From positions 1 to 23,751 of the forward strand of contig NW_005198553.1 of assembly GCF_000372725.1 (NCBI RefSeq): a DNA stretch of 23,751 nucleotides, written 5' to 3'. The notes below the pieces were generated by a model that was not told the origin of the DNA, searched no databases, and was given only the letters and a program-made list of their open reading frames with translations. How positions within the stretch are numbered: position 1 is the stretch's first letter; each line of letters begins with the position of its first letter. Origin of the DNA: Emiliania huxleyi CCMP1516. Taxonomy: Eukaryota; Haptophyta; Isochrysidales; Noelaerhabdaceae. Below are positions 1-9,499 of the stretch, in pieces. The position numbers and the translations under genes were made by a program.

Positions 1-49
1 TGACACATCCCCGACGCGTCCCTGACACGTCCCCGACGCGTCCCTGTAG
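1..49 (+). repeat. Intron tail made of a 22-bp tandem repeat
   Basis: Two copies of a 22-bp unit (TGACAC-TCCCCGACGCGTCCC, with one A/G difference) run from 1 to 44 and lead straight into the acceptor TGTAG at 45-49. A close relative of the second copy forms the 3' end of an intron in the unrelated GNAT gene at 18292-18316. Confidence 0.8.
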
Positions 50-936
50 GCCGAGCTGCCAAAGCTCGGCCTCTCGCCCGACATCGAGACGTACAATGCG
101 CTGCTCAGCACGTGCGTGCGCGCGCGCGAGTTCTCGTCGGCGCGGCGTCGGCTCGACCGGAGCCTTCTCGGAGCCTTCTCGGAGCCTTCTCGGAGCCGTC
201 GTGTAGGCGCGGCGGCTGCTCAACCGGATGGAGATTACCCGAGATTACCCGAGATTACCCGAGATTACCCGAGGTTGCCCGAGATTAGGCGCGGCGGCTG
301 CTCAACCGGATGGAGGCGGAGGGGGTGGGACACAATGCCACCACGTACGAGCACCGCGTGGCGCTGCACATGATGAGCGGCGAGCCGCAGGGCGCGTTTG
401 TCGTCTACCGCGAGTGCAAGGACGCCGAGCTGGCCCCGCCGCAGGCGAGAGACAGCCGAGAGACAGCCGAGATGCGGCCGAGGTGCAGCCGAGGTGCGGC
501 CGAGGTGCAGCCGAGGTGCAGCTGAGGTGCAGCCGAGGTGCAGCTGAGGTACAGCCGAGAGACAGCCGAGAGATAGCCGAGGTGCAGCCGAGGTGCAGCC
601 GAGCTCATTCCTCGTCAGGGCATGTACCACGCCCTCATCAACCACCACCTCCGCCGCAAGCCGCGCCCAAACGCCGCCGCCGCCGCCGAGCTGCTCGAGG
701 AGATGAAGGCGGACCGCCACGCGCGTCCTCAGCTGAACTCGAGTCGAGTTCTTTTCATTGAGTGGAGTCCAATCCCATCATTGAAGGCGGACCACACTCG
801 CGTCAACATGAACTTGCAGCGCAACGTGGCCGATGCCGTCGCCGCCGTCGCCGAGGACCGCGAGTTTGTGTTTGGCAACCGCCGCGGCCCGCAGGAGGGG
901 GCGCGGGGACCAGCCTCCAACTTGGCCCGGGCTTGA
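1..936 (+). CDS. Pentatricopeptide-repeat (PPR) protein, C-terminal part (5' end outside window)
   Basis: Proposed exons are 50-139, 289-444, 619-708 and 787-936, all joining in phase 0. The spliced product has helical-repeat signatures of the PPR family: SPDIETYNALLSTCVRAREF in exon 1, a second repeat around ATTYEHRVALHMMSGEPQGA in exon 2, and MYHALINHHLRRKP followed by AAELLEEM in exon 3. PPR proteins bind single-stranded RNA, usually in mitochondria or plastids, and help process, edit or translate organelle transcripts; which organelle and which RNA cannot be read here. Bases 1-49 are the tail of an upstream intron ending in TAG. Three visible introns all start with GC and end with AG. The stop is TGA at 934-936. 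The last exon, after NLQRNVADAVAAVAEDREF, is less PPR-like, so the true 3' end is less certain than the repeats. Reading 709-786 as exon would also keep the frame. Confidence 0.72.
140..288 (+). repeat. PPR intron with duplicated exon edge and decamer array
   Basis: The intron begins with GC and ends with TAG at 286-288. Just after the donor, 140-160 matches the start of the next exon (289-309) at about 18 of 21 positions. A third, exact 27-bp copy of the exon start lies at 207-233, itself preceded by TAG. Between 231 and 288 a decamer GAGATTACCC repeats about five times with drift. Splicing at 206 instead of 288 would therefore also meet a valid acceptor and the same first nine codons. Confidence 0.75.
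445..618 (+). repeat. PPR intron filled with an 11-bp tandem repeat
   Basis: This GC-AG intron (donor CAG|GCGAGA, acceptor CGTCAG) is almost wholly built from variants of GAGGTGCAGCC and GAGAGACAGCC. It shows how the repeats in this window are confined between exon edges. Confidence 0.75.
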
Positions 937-947
937 GGCTGGCCGTC

Positions 948-1030
948 GCCGCGGCCGCCGCCGCCGCCGCCGCCGCGGCCGCCGCCGCCGCCGTCGCCGT
1001 CCGGCGACGGCCGCCGTCGCCGCCGCGCTC
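948..1030. repeat. GCC/CCG trinucleotide-rich tract
   Basis: A long run of CCG/GCC triplets follows the PPR stop codon. Every frame through it gives poly-alanine, poly-arginine or poly-proline, so the long ORFs here are low-complexity artefacts. From here to about 1680 I see no supported gene. Confidence 0.7.
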
Positions 1031-1683
1031 GATTGGTCTGTCCTCTCGTACAGGCCCTTCCCAACCTCTCAGCTGCGCGTCCGGGAGAGAGGGGGTTATG
1101 TGCGCTCTCCTGAAGGGCCTCTTACGGCGGCGGGGCAACACACACAGATGCACCGTGTTGCGGTCCCTTATCGAGTTTGTGAGTCCACTGCCGTCACCGC
1201 ACACCGGACCGCGTATCACAACAATATGTATGTGTAAAGTCTGTGGTGCTCGGGAGTGTCGAGGGGTCCTCAACCCTCAAAATTTTCTTCGGGGCGCGCT
1301 CCGCGCCGGCGGGCTGAGTCCACGGTCAGCGTCAGGGTGCCTGCCCCGGGCCCCCACCGTGCTCCGTGGTAAACGGGCAAACCCCTGCGCTGGGAGCCAC
1401 ACACCATGTAAAACTAAGCGAGCTCTCTCGAAGTAACAACTTACTTTTCGAAGTAACTTCGAGGTTTCGACGCTCGGAAAAGTTAGTACCCCTTGCGCGC
1501 CATGAACAACCCCTCAAACGCTCAAATTTGGCGTTCCGCTCGCTTCAGCCTTCTAAGCCGCACCGCGATGGCCAGCACGTCGTCGCCCGCACCTGCTGTG
1601 GCACTCACCGGATCAGGTGACGACCGACTCGTTCCTGTCGTCACTCGCTGAGCTGCGGAGTCTGCCGCATACTCACGTCAAAT

Positions 1684-2552
1684 GAGAAGCAGGTCGGCAG
1701 GGCGGAGAAGCCCAACGACTTTGGCGTGCTCGTGACGTTGAATATTCCAGAGAGCAAACGCAAGCAAAAACAGCGACTCGCCATCACTGGGCCTCGCGTG
1801 AAGCCTCGTCAAGCGTGCAGCTGCCGCGCTTTCCGCGCCACATCTCTTGGCCGCGCAAGTTCCAATTCGCGGTGCCTCGCGCCGCCGTTCGGCTGCGCTC
1901 GCAGTACTGGTGGAGGCTGAATGCCGAGCTCACCGCAATGCCGTCGCCGCTGAAGGAGATGATGCCCAAAGCAAAGGGGGATGCCACGCCCAAGGAGAAG
2001 AAGGACCGCGTCCGGAACGCAAAATGGGCAAACTTCGGGCCGTATGCGGTCGACCTGGGCCCTCTCGCACCGCCGCGCATCGGGGCCATCGACAACCGTG
2101 TGGGTGCCAACGGATTCTTCCTCCCGGCGGCGTTCGAGCGGCTCTGGTTCCGCGTCTTCGACCCTGCAATCGACGAGAAGCTACCCGAGTACCCGCAGTG
2201 CTTTGAGGGCACTTCCCTGGTCGTCTCGCCAGTCCGGTGCTCTGGCGCCGCGTGCCCATTTCAGTACAAGCGAGAGCGTCTGGACATGCCACCACGGCCG
2301 CCGGGCTGCGCAGTGACAGACAGCCACAAGCTGACAGCACCACCCAACCCGTGGCTCATCGGTAGCCAAATGGGGCGCTGCCTGGCGCGCGGATGCGTCG
2401 TCTTCCCGTACAGCGAGCAGGCGATGGGTCAGACGCTCTTTCACGAGTGGAGGGCACATCAATGGCTGGGGACGCCGCTCAAGCTCGTAGGGTCAAGCTG
2501 CCACCTTCAAAGCCGACCCGTCGATCGGACCGTCCCCAGGCCTCTGCTTTGA
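1684..2552 (+). other. Unassigned coding-like stretch (possible gene or decayed gene)
   Basis: I do not recognise this. Two segments read like real protein in different frames. About 1684-1800 encodes a peptide containing EKPNDFGVLVTLNIPESKRK. 1815-2552 is a 245-residue open frame containing KKDRVRNAKWANFGPYAVD, GANGFFLPAAFERLWFRVFD and EKLPEYPQCFEG, with balanced amino-acid use and several Cys pairs, unlike the Arg/Pro-rich shadow frames around it. A splice or frameshift between about 1790 and 1850 would be needed to join the two. No catalytic motif is visible. It could be an expressed lineage-specific gene or a remnant of a mobile element. Confidence 0.4.
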
Positions 2553-2650
2553 GGCTCGGATCAGTGGCGGCCAAGACAGAAACAGCGTGCTACTGTGTTG
2601 AGTGCTGGAGGCGCCCCTGATGCCACTGGACTCAATCCGAGCCGGCGGCG

Positions 2651-2938
2651 CCTTCGTCCGGGCCCATGACCGGCACGCCATCTCGATTTCCACTCGCCCG
2701 ACGCGCTCAGTCTCCGCTGCCGGCTGCCGCAAGAGCGGCTGGCTATCGACAGCGTCTTGCCGGTTGTCGGATGGGAGAGTACAGAACGTCTTGAGTGTAA
2801 CTGTGTACGTGAGATCGGTCTTGGTAACAAGCACAGTCGGTCTATCGAAGCGATGCACTCGTTTCCGTTGCCCTCGGAGCTTGACACGAAGCTCAGCGCA
2901 CCCCGCAAAACAGGAAGAGCCGTCCGGCAAGAAGAGCT
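2651..2938 (-). repeat. Left arm of a diverged inverted duplication (gene-fragment copy A)
   Basis: The reverse complement of this segment recurs at 3752-3974. Three anchor blocks support it: 2651-2682 against 3943-3974 (31 of 32 identical), 2795-2842 against about 3785-3832 (mostly identical), and 2911-2938 against 3752-3779 (27 of 28). Read on the minus strand, copy A lies in a 177-residue open frame (2493-3026) with VELFLPDGSSCF and PTVLVTKTDLTYTVTL. No known domain could be assigned. Confidence 0.8.
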
Positions 2939-3296
2939 CGACACCACGAGATGGCAAACCTTCTCCACAAGGCGCGTTGGGGCCGCAAGAAGCAGAAGTA
3001 GAACCGCGGCCTGCAGACCGCGGCACTTAGAGAGCGACGCACTGAGTAGTGTGTGTGTCGCGGCGTGAGTATGCTTGCCTTTAAGAAAATGCTTGAACAA
3101 ACGAAGAACGAGATGCTCTCTAAAAACGAGTAGAGCGACCCAGCCATCATTCTCCTCCCCCCCTGCCCCCTCCCCCTCCGACCCATCCTATCTCGATTTC
3201 AAGTCGTCAGCCCCCCCCCCCCCTCGATCTCCCTACTCCCGCCAGGCTTCTTTTCTTTTTCCGGCCATAGTGGTCTGCAAAGTGTCCCCGAGATCG

Positions 3297-3448
3297 GATC
3301 CGTTGTAACGGTTCAACTGAAGAAAGGAGATGAATGCAAGGGACGGCCGGACGCCCGCTGGACGGCCGATTAAGGTCCCGCTGGACAGCAGATTCGACGT
3401 TTCGGGCTTCCGCTTTTTTGCGAAATCCCCGGCCGATCCGTTGTAACG
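3297..3448. repeat. 14-bp direct repeat pair
   Basis: GATCCGTTGTAACG occurs at 3297-3310 and again at 3435-3448, in the spacer between the two inverted gene-fragment copies. It may be the mark of a small insertion or duplication. No gene is seen in 3030-3750. Confidence 0.55.
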
Positions 3449-3751
3449 TTCCGCGCGCCACGTCGGCCCTCCAAGAGTCGGCCGGTCCCCTCGCTGCGGG
3501 CTGCTGGGCTGCTGCTGCGGGCGAAACCTATGTCGTGCGCCCCACACGTTGGGTGAGCCGGCAGGAGGATGGCCATGGGCACCACGGCTCGGATGAGGGC
3601 CGCCGCGGTGCGCCAGCAGCCCGCAGCGCTTCCCCCCCCTCTGGGACTTACAACAAGTCCCGCCTCGCCCGGCGCTACCGGTAAAGGCCGCTGGGACTTA
3701 GAAGCGTGCGGCTGCCAAGACCCACCTTTGACGGTTCCTCGCTCCCCATCA

Positions 3752-3974
3752 AGCTCTTCTTGCCGCACGGCTCTTCCTGTACGGATCGACCGTGCTTGTT
3801 ATCAAGACCGATGTGACGTACACAGTGACACATCAGACGACACACATTCTCTCCCCCGGCGGGCCGCCAAAACGCTCTCGACGAGAGCCACAAGAAGCCG
3901 TCCGCACAGCAAGCCGGTGGAGGCCGAGCGCGCGGAATCGACGATGGCGTGCCGGCCATGGGCCCGGACGAAGG
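3752..3974 (+). repeat. Right arm of the inverted duplication (gene-fragment copy B)
   Basis: Plus-strand partner of 2651-2938. It keeps IKLFLPHGSSC and, in another frame, VLVIKTDVTYTVTHQ, so relative to copy A it has lost an internal stretch and the frame is broken near 3780-3792. It therefore looks like a degenerate copy. It lies about 145 bp upstream of the isomerase start. Confidence 0.75.
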
Positions 3975-4119
3975 TCCTGGCTCGAAAACGCGAGCAGAGG
4001 CCGCCGTGTGGGCCACGGCGAGCCTCGGAGAGAAAGGTCAGCACCCTATCTCACGCGGTCGTTGGGTGCGGCACTATTTTTTTCGTTTTGCAACCTTGCC
4101 TGCCCCCGGGCAGCGCGTG

Positions 4120-6119
4120 ATGAAGCGTGGCGTGAGTCCCCTGACCCGGAAACCTGTTCGACGCTTGCTTAGCTCGAGCTCAGCGCCGCTGCTGCAAAAC
4201 GACCTCAGCCCGACTGGCGTCCTCACGCTGACATTCAACCAGCCCGAAAAGCTGAACGCGTGGACTCTCCCATTGCTGAACAAGGCTCGCGAGAGGAAGC
4301 TGCAGTAGTTTCGACCACACACCAAAACGCCCCAGCCCCTACCGCCGTCCTTCGCAGCTCTTCTACGGGCTCGCCGACGCGACCACCGACCCGGCAGTCA
4401 AGGGCGTCGTCATCACGGGAAGCGGCAAGTACTACTCCGCCGGTGCGGACCTCTCTGCGATGATCAAACCGATGGCGCCCTCTTCTCTGATCCGGCAGAT
4501 TCGCGACCGCAACCAAAGGCTGTTTGCCTGCTTCCTCGACTTTCCAAAGCCAATCGTCGCGGCGGTCAACGGCCCCGCCATCGGCGCAGCCGTCACCTCC
4601 ACCTGCCTGATGGACGCGTGCTTCGCCTCGCCGGCCGCCACCTTCTCGCTCCCCTTCGCCAAGCTCGGCGCGCAGCGCGCGCCCGCCCACGCACAGCCCA
4701 CGCACGTGCGACGCTCCAGTGCGCGTCTCGACCCCAGAGCAGCTCGCAGTCCTCCACCCGCGACGCCTCTCTTCTTGCCGCTGAGCGTCCTGCCTCCGCC
4801 GCAGCAGTGCCTAGGATTCCTAGACGTTTCCAGACGTCTCCCCAGACCAGCGTGCTGCCTCCGCCGCAGGAGTGCCTCCCGAGGGCTGCTCGTCCGTCAC
4901 CTTCCCCGAGCGCATGGGCGAGGCGGCGGCGCACCGCATGCTCGGTGAGGGGGTCCACCGGGTACCGGGCGCCTTGGTCAGGACATGTCTTAGATCTGTC
5001 TGTCTCGGAAATGTCTAGGAGAGGAGAACTGGGTACCGAGCGCCGCCGAGGCGCGCGACGCGGGGCTCGTGCGCGAGGCGACTTCGCCTAGACCTCTCCT
5101 AGACAGTTCAGACAGTTCCGAGACCTCTCCTAGACAGTTCCGAGACCTCTCCTCGCCATCTCTTGGAGGGGGGAGGAGCTCGTGCGCGTGGCGCCGCAGC
5201 CCACCGCCTCGTAGCACCTCGGCGCAGACCCTCTCTCTCCTTACACCCCTTTGCATGCGGCGCGCCCCCGCCGGAGCTTTCCGCCACCCGCGCCACCCGC
5301 GCCACCCGCGCCACCCGCGCCACCCGCGCCACCCGCGCCACCCGCGCCACCAGTGCCACCACGCGCACCCCTCGTGCCTTTTGCCGCTGCCTCCCGACTT
5401 GCGCAACCTCCGTCCTTCTTCGGAGCGCTCGCTCTCGGCACCCAAGCCTGCCCCTCGTGCCCGCGCCGCACCACAGGTGGTCGAGCCGCATGAGCTTGTG
5501 GCGCGCGCCTCCTCCTTCGTTGAGGAGAGGATCGCGGCCGGAGGCGCGAGCTGGCCCTCGCCACCCTCGCCACCGCCGCCCTCGCCGCCCTCGCCACCCT
5601 CGCCACCGCCTCCTCCCTCGCCTTCGCCGCCCTCGCCGCCGCCACCCCCGCGCGAGGCCCTCGCCGCCGCCGGCCGGAGCGCAACCGCCCGATTGGCTCG
5701 CAGGCGGCCGCTGTTTTGACGAAGCCGAGCACGAGCGGCTGAGGCGGGTCAACGCCGAGGAGTCGGCCACTCTCGCGAACGCGTTTGTGTCTCCAAAGTT
5801 CCTCGGCGCGATGGAAGCCTTCAACGCCAAGCGCCCTCGCCCCCCGGCGCGCTCATCGCAGGCGGAGTGTGGGCGCCGCCTCACCGCGCTCTCTTTGCCC
5901 GCGCTCGTGTAGGCGGAAAAAGACGCAACTGACGCGAGTGTTCTGGATCGCGAACTCGACACTGCCGTTGTGGCGGCCGAGTGCGCGCCGCCGCCCGCGC
6001 CCACTTCCCTCCCTTTTCACTTGCCTCTCACCTCTGCGCGCGCTGCCGCAGGTGACATCGAGGCCAACTTTGGGTTCAGGCTCGACGGGCCCGACGGGCA
6101 CATCGAGCGCGACCACTGA
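4120..6119 (+). CDS. ECI2: Delta3,Delta2-enoyl-CoA isomerase, crotonase fold (ECI2-like)
   Basis: Exons 4120-4284, 4358-4667, 4870-4944, 5019-5077, 5477-5543, 5680-5846 and 5913-6119 join in frame to 349 residues. The enzyme moves a cis-3 or trans-3 double bond to trans-2 so that unsaturated fatty acids can complete beta-oxidation. Visible motifs are the first oxyanion-hole segment GKYYSAGADLS (about 78-88), NGPAIGAA (126-133), and PEGCSSVTFPERMG (162-175), whose Glu163 matches the catalytic glutamate of ECI2-type isomerases. A C-terminal HERLRRVNAEES helix is also typical of the family. The Arg/Ser-rich start (MKRGVSPLTRKPVRRLL) resembles a mitochondrial presequence; no C-terminal peroxisomal SKL is present. 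About 70 residues after FNAKR extend beyond the usual end and are not assigned; bases about 5983-6056 within the last exon could be another short in-frame intron. Five of six introns are GC-AG. Upstream in-frame ATGs exist, but 4120 gives the best presequence. Confidence 0.85.
4668..4869 (+). repeat. ECI intron 2 with duplicated splice acceptor
   Basis: GC-AG intron. The acceptor region and first exon bases (CTGCCTCCGCCGCAGGAGTG, ending in GTGCCT) occur twice: at 4785-4812 inside the intron with one or two changes, and at 4849-4877 across the true acceptor. Only the second copy keeps the frame into PEGCSS. Confidence 0.75.
5003..5145. repeat. Inverted repeat units flanking ECI exon 4
   Basis: The end of intron 3 plus the first exon bases (5003-5024) is the reverse complement of 5124-5145 in intron 4 (21 of 22 identical). 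A further partial unit lies at 5093-5110. The units bracket the 59-bp exon 4 (5019-5077), so the pre-mRNA could fold into a stem enclosing this exon. Confidence 0.75.
5281..5355 (+). repeat. 9-bp minisatellite in ECI intron 4
   Basis: About eight head-to-tail copies of CCACCCGCG sit in the 399-bp GC-AG intron 4 (5078-5476). Frames through it give Pro-Pro-Ala or His-Pro-Arg repeats that should not be annotated as protein. Confidence 0.85.
5544..5679 (+). repeat. ECI intron 5, CCCTCGCCACC-type repeat
   Basis: GC-AG intron made largely of CCCTCGCC(A/G)CC units. The hexamer plus G GCCGGAG precedes both the donor (5537-5543) and the acceptor cut (5673-5679), giving direct repeats at the two ends. 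Confidence 0.65.
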
Positions 6120-6418
6120 GGCGAGGGGTCGGCGAGGCGCGAGATTCGTGCGACGGTTAGGGCAGGCACAAGCGCTTTTGAATATATATTATTCGGGATC
6201 GTACGAACACATCAATTCCCCACGCACGCCATGGTTCATTACGACGTGTGGTGTCTCGCGTCGGCGCCAAGTCGCGTTCGTTTTTTATTTTTACGTTCTG
6301 TCTTTTCCATCAGCAGAGCGCGGCGTGACGCGGCTGGGTCAAAAACGCGCCACGGCGCACGGGCGGACCGTCTCCCTGTGGGTGCCGCGCGCACACGCGC
6401 GCGCTCGCGGTGGGGGCG

Positions 6419-7235
6419 GGGCCGAGCGTTTTTGATCTCTCGGTGAGTGCACATAGAGTGGGCGGGGGCCGAGCCGCCTCGGGGTGGCGGGCGGGCGTTT
6501 TGAAAAACAGAAAACAGAAAACAGAGGGGGGCCAGGGCCCCCACTACGATTAGACACACGCACCTGGCTCCTGGGACAAGGCGAGAATCGCAGCATGCAG
6601 TTCAGCGGAGTCAGTGCCGCGGGGGAGAAGGGGGGGGGGGGCGGGGGGGGGTGGGGGGGGGAGCCGAGGGGGCGACGTCCCGACACGGCAGGTTGGAGCT
6701 GACCCCGGGAGAGAGAGAGAACAGCGATGGCAGCCCCCAATGACCGTAGACAGACATGACGAGCCGACAGCGATGCAGCGGCAGCGAAGGCGGCGAGGAG
6801 GGCCCGCGCTGCAGAGCTCCGCCGGGCGGCAGCAGAGACATCGGCGGACGGGGGAGCACGCGGGACACGTCGGCATAGGAGCCAGGGGGGTGGGCTGGGA
6901 GAGTTGAGTCAGATGCAACAGCACCGTCTCGGCAGCGAGGCCCATGATGGCGACGGCGGCGACGTAGGCGAGACGGCGGCGAGGGTGGCGACGGTCACGA
7001 TGAAGGTGGGGTAGGTGGCTTGACGAAATGGATGACGCCATCGCGCAACATGACATCCTCGCTGTCGTCGTCCTCTAGGCGGCGCGCAGCGCCGCTCTCG
7101 CAGGCTGTTTTTGACGGTTTCTACATTTTGTGTTTGTTTTCAGTCTAGGGGGCCCGACCCCCTGAGAGGCGGCGGGGGCGGGCGCGCGCCCACACAGGCC
7201 CCCACACTCACCGAGAGATCAAAAACGCTCGGCCC
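6419..7235. mobile_element. Putative non-autonomous element bounded by a perfect 31-bp inverted repeat
   Basis: 6419-6449 and 7205-7235 are exact reverse complements over 31 bp. Each begins GGGCCGAGCGTTTTTGATCT and continues to TCTCGGTGAGTG. The 817-bp interval holds a G-homopolymer region near 6630-6660 and no convincing gene; a 168-residue minus frame (6550-7056) has one hydrophobic stretch but no recognised domain. The outer flanks show no clear target-site duplication. It could be a MITE-like transposon or a pair of inverted regulatory units. No other gene is seen in 6120-7512. Confidence 0.5.
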
Positions 7236-7318
7236 GGCCGCGCACCCGGCGGCGGAGAAACATCGTGTTTGTAATTTTCGATGTTTTTCATGTTGAATTA
7301 CTAGCGACTGCTCCTACC

Positions 7319-7337
7319 CGCCCCCCCCCCCCCCCCC
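7319..7337 (+). repeat. Poly-C tract
   Basis: A run of about 17 C residues lies between the inverted-repeat element and the 3' end of the transporter gene. Homopolymers of this length are prone to length error. Confidence 0.8.
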
Positions 7338-7512
7338 GCTAGCCCCCGCCCCCTTTGACGTGAGGCGCAAAAGCCGACACCCGTGCGCCGCGCGAGACCA
7401 GCTCAAAGCGGACAGGCGCAACTCTCAGTGTTGGCAAGCAACGGAATGGGAGCCGGTAGCTGCCTGTCCGTGAATTGGGTTGGAGCGCGGACACCACGCG
7501 CCCAAGCCACCC

Positions 7513-9499
7513 TCACTCGCCCACCTCCCGGCGCCCTATGCTCCACCAGCAGTATTGCTCGAGCGCGGTGGCGTAGTTGCCCTGGTAAAACATGCCGACG
7601 CCCGAGAGCAGCAGGCCAAACCAGATCAACGCGTGCATTGCCACCCTCCAGCTCGTGCGCGCGCGCTGTGCCGCGGTGCCGTACAGGTAGAGCCCCACCA
7701 CGCCCGGCGCCAGCGCGACAAACCCGCTCACGCTGACGGTGCCGGAAATGGCGTTGACGAACCCGAGGTTGGAGACGTAGCAGGCGCAGACCATGACGCT
7801 CGCGACGATGACTCCCGCCGCCAGCCGCACCCGCCCCGCACCCATCGCCTCCACCGGCGCGAGCATTGGCTTGACCATGATGGGGTAGACGCAGACGACC
7901 ACCGCCGCCTGTGGACGTGTCATGAACGGAGGTCGTGAGCGGGTCGTGAACGGCCGTGCGGAGCTCGGAGGGCGCGAGGGGAGGCGGGTGGCAGCAAAGG
8001 AAACTTAGAGTGTGGGTAGAGTGACATCTGAAGAGGGATCGCGCGCCATAGCGGCGCGGGCCGAGTTGCCCCAGAAGCTGTCTCCCAAGTCGCGGAGCAC
8101 GTTGTCCGAGACGTGCGGCCCGAAGTGTAGGTACGCCACCGTGGCGAAGGCAGCGTACAGCGCGATGAGCGTCCCAAAGCTACCAACGAGCGCGGTCTGG
8201 AAGCGGTCTGGGCTACGGTCCTGCGCAGCGAGGGTTTGGGGGGGGGGGGTGAGAGGGATGTTAGAGTTGAAGAGACGCGAGGTGAGAGTGAGCTGGGCAG
8301 GCAGACGAGACAGGTGATGGCAAGGCGACATAGGGAGTGACGGATACAGGAGGATTGCGCTCCTGCAGTTCGCGATACATCGGCAGGATGCACATTTGGA
8401 TAATAACAGAGTACATCATCACGGCGAAGAAGGCGATGGCACCTGTGGCGGAGCAGCCAGCTGGGTTTCACGGAGTGCACGTGTGCCAAAGCCTCGAGTT
8501 GGCAGGGATGGATCGGGCGCGGGAGATGCGGCAGCGGCGCTGCTAATCTGTCGGCCGCGCACCAGGCGGCAGCGGCGCGACGCTCGCTATCAGACAGACG
8601 CCTTCGGGCGAGACGCCGTCCAAAGCGAGGCGGACGCAGAGCAGGGCGAAGAGGTAAAAATTGACGCCGACGCTGAAGGTTGATGTCGACGAGAGGAACT
8701 TCAGGTCCGTCAGGCTCAGCGGGAGCACCACTGCGCTGCCCAGCACGGCCCAAGTGCTTCGGGGGGGGAGAAGCGGGGCGCGTCGGAGGAAGGGCGAGCC
8801 GCAAGTGAGGCAAGGGTCGGGTGACGGGAAGCGGGCAGAGCGGCAGCTTGTGGATACGTACTGAGAGCAGTTGCCTGCGCTGGGACAGCATTGTGCCCGC
8901 CGGCATCAGCGGCGTCATGCAGTCCTGCACCACGATGATGTAGCCCACCAGGGCCATCCAGATAACGACCCACACCAGGCCGTTGCAGAACCCCTGCGTC
9001 ACTGGCCCGAGCCAACGGCCGGGCAGTAGCGCTAGCAAGGCGCCCAGGTCGAACCTCTGATGTTCCTGATTTTGCCGTGGGCGTGGTGTGAGTCCACTCG
9101 TGTCGGACTGCAGGGCGGCTGCTTTAAGTGCGCGGTGCGTGGCGCTGCTAGACAGGAAGCATCTCTGGAGCGGCCACGCGCCTCGGCCGCCCTCACAAGG
9201 ATCATGATGGTAAAGCCGTTGAGCACGACAACCAGCACGGTAAGCAGCAGCGCCGTGAGGACTGACGCGCCAGCCATCCCCCACGGCAGCGTCAGGATGC
9301 CCGCACCGAGCCCACCAGTCACCAGGTTGACAGCCATCCCACGCACCGACACGCCAGGCGCCTCTGTCAAGGCAGAGCCCTTGAGCAGAGGCGCCTCGAG
9401 GGAGGAGATACCCCGAGCGAGAAACGCGTCGGCCGCCGGCGCAATCGGTGACCCCTCGCTGTTGGTGGAGGCCACGCGGGGTATGGAGCACTGCAGCAT
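7513..9499 (-). CDS. Amino acid/auxin permease (AAAP / SLC38-type) transporter
   Basis: Exons on the minus strand, in order, are 9499-9182, 9056-8869, 8756-8563, 8442-8348, 8220-8047 and 7908-7513. They join in frame to 454 residues, the normal length of this family. AAAP proteins are polytopic membrane carriers that move neutral or other amino acids with H+ or Na+. The first helix carries the family hallmark NLVTGGLGAGILTLPWGMAG. Further hydrophobic segments include ASVLTALLLTVLVVVLNGF, GLVWVVIWMALVGYIIVV, AIAFFAVMMYSVII, VGSFGTLIALYAAFATVAYL, AAVVVCVYPIMVKPM and ALIWFGLLLSGVGMF, giving about ten or eleven spans. The N-terminus (about 48 residues) is soluble. Introns 1, 2 and 5 start with GC, and 3 and 4 with GT. 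Substrate and membrane are not determinable. It lies 144 bp downstream of the TFIIS-like gene in the same orientation. Confidence 0.87.

Noticed and set aside
762..1436. Long plus-strand frame after the PPR gene
   Set aside because: It is carried by the CCG/GCC triplet tract and gives poly-Ala; outside it there is no domain or family likeness.
5281..5355. Nine-base direct repeats considered as a CRISPR-like array
   Set aside because: Units are 9 bp without spacers and lie in an intron of a eukaryotic gene; this is a minisatellite.
5069..6004. Large frames on both strands through 5100-5700 (Pro-, Arg- or Gly-Trp-Arg-rich)
   Set aside because: They read the 9-bp and 11-bp repeats of isomerase introns 4 and 5. 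The true exons 5477-5543 and 5680-5846 lie in different frames joined by splicing.
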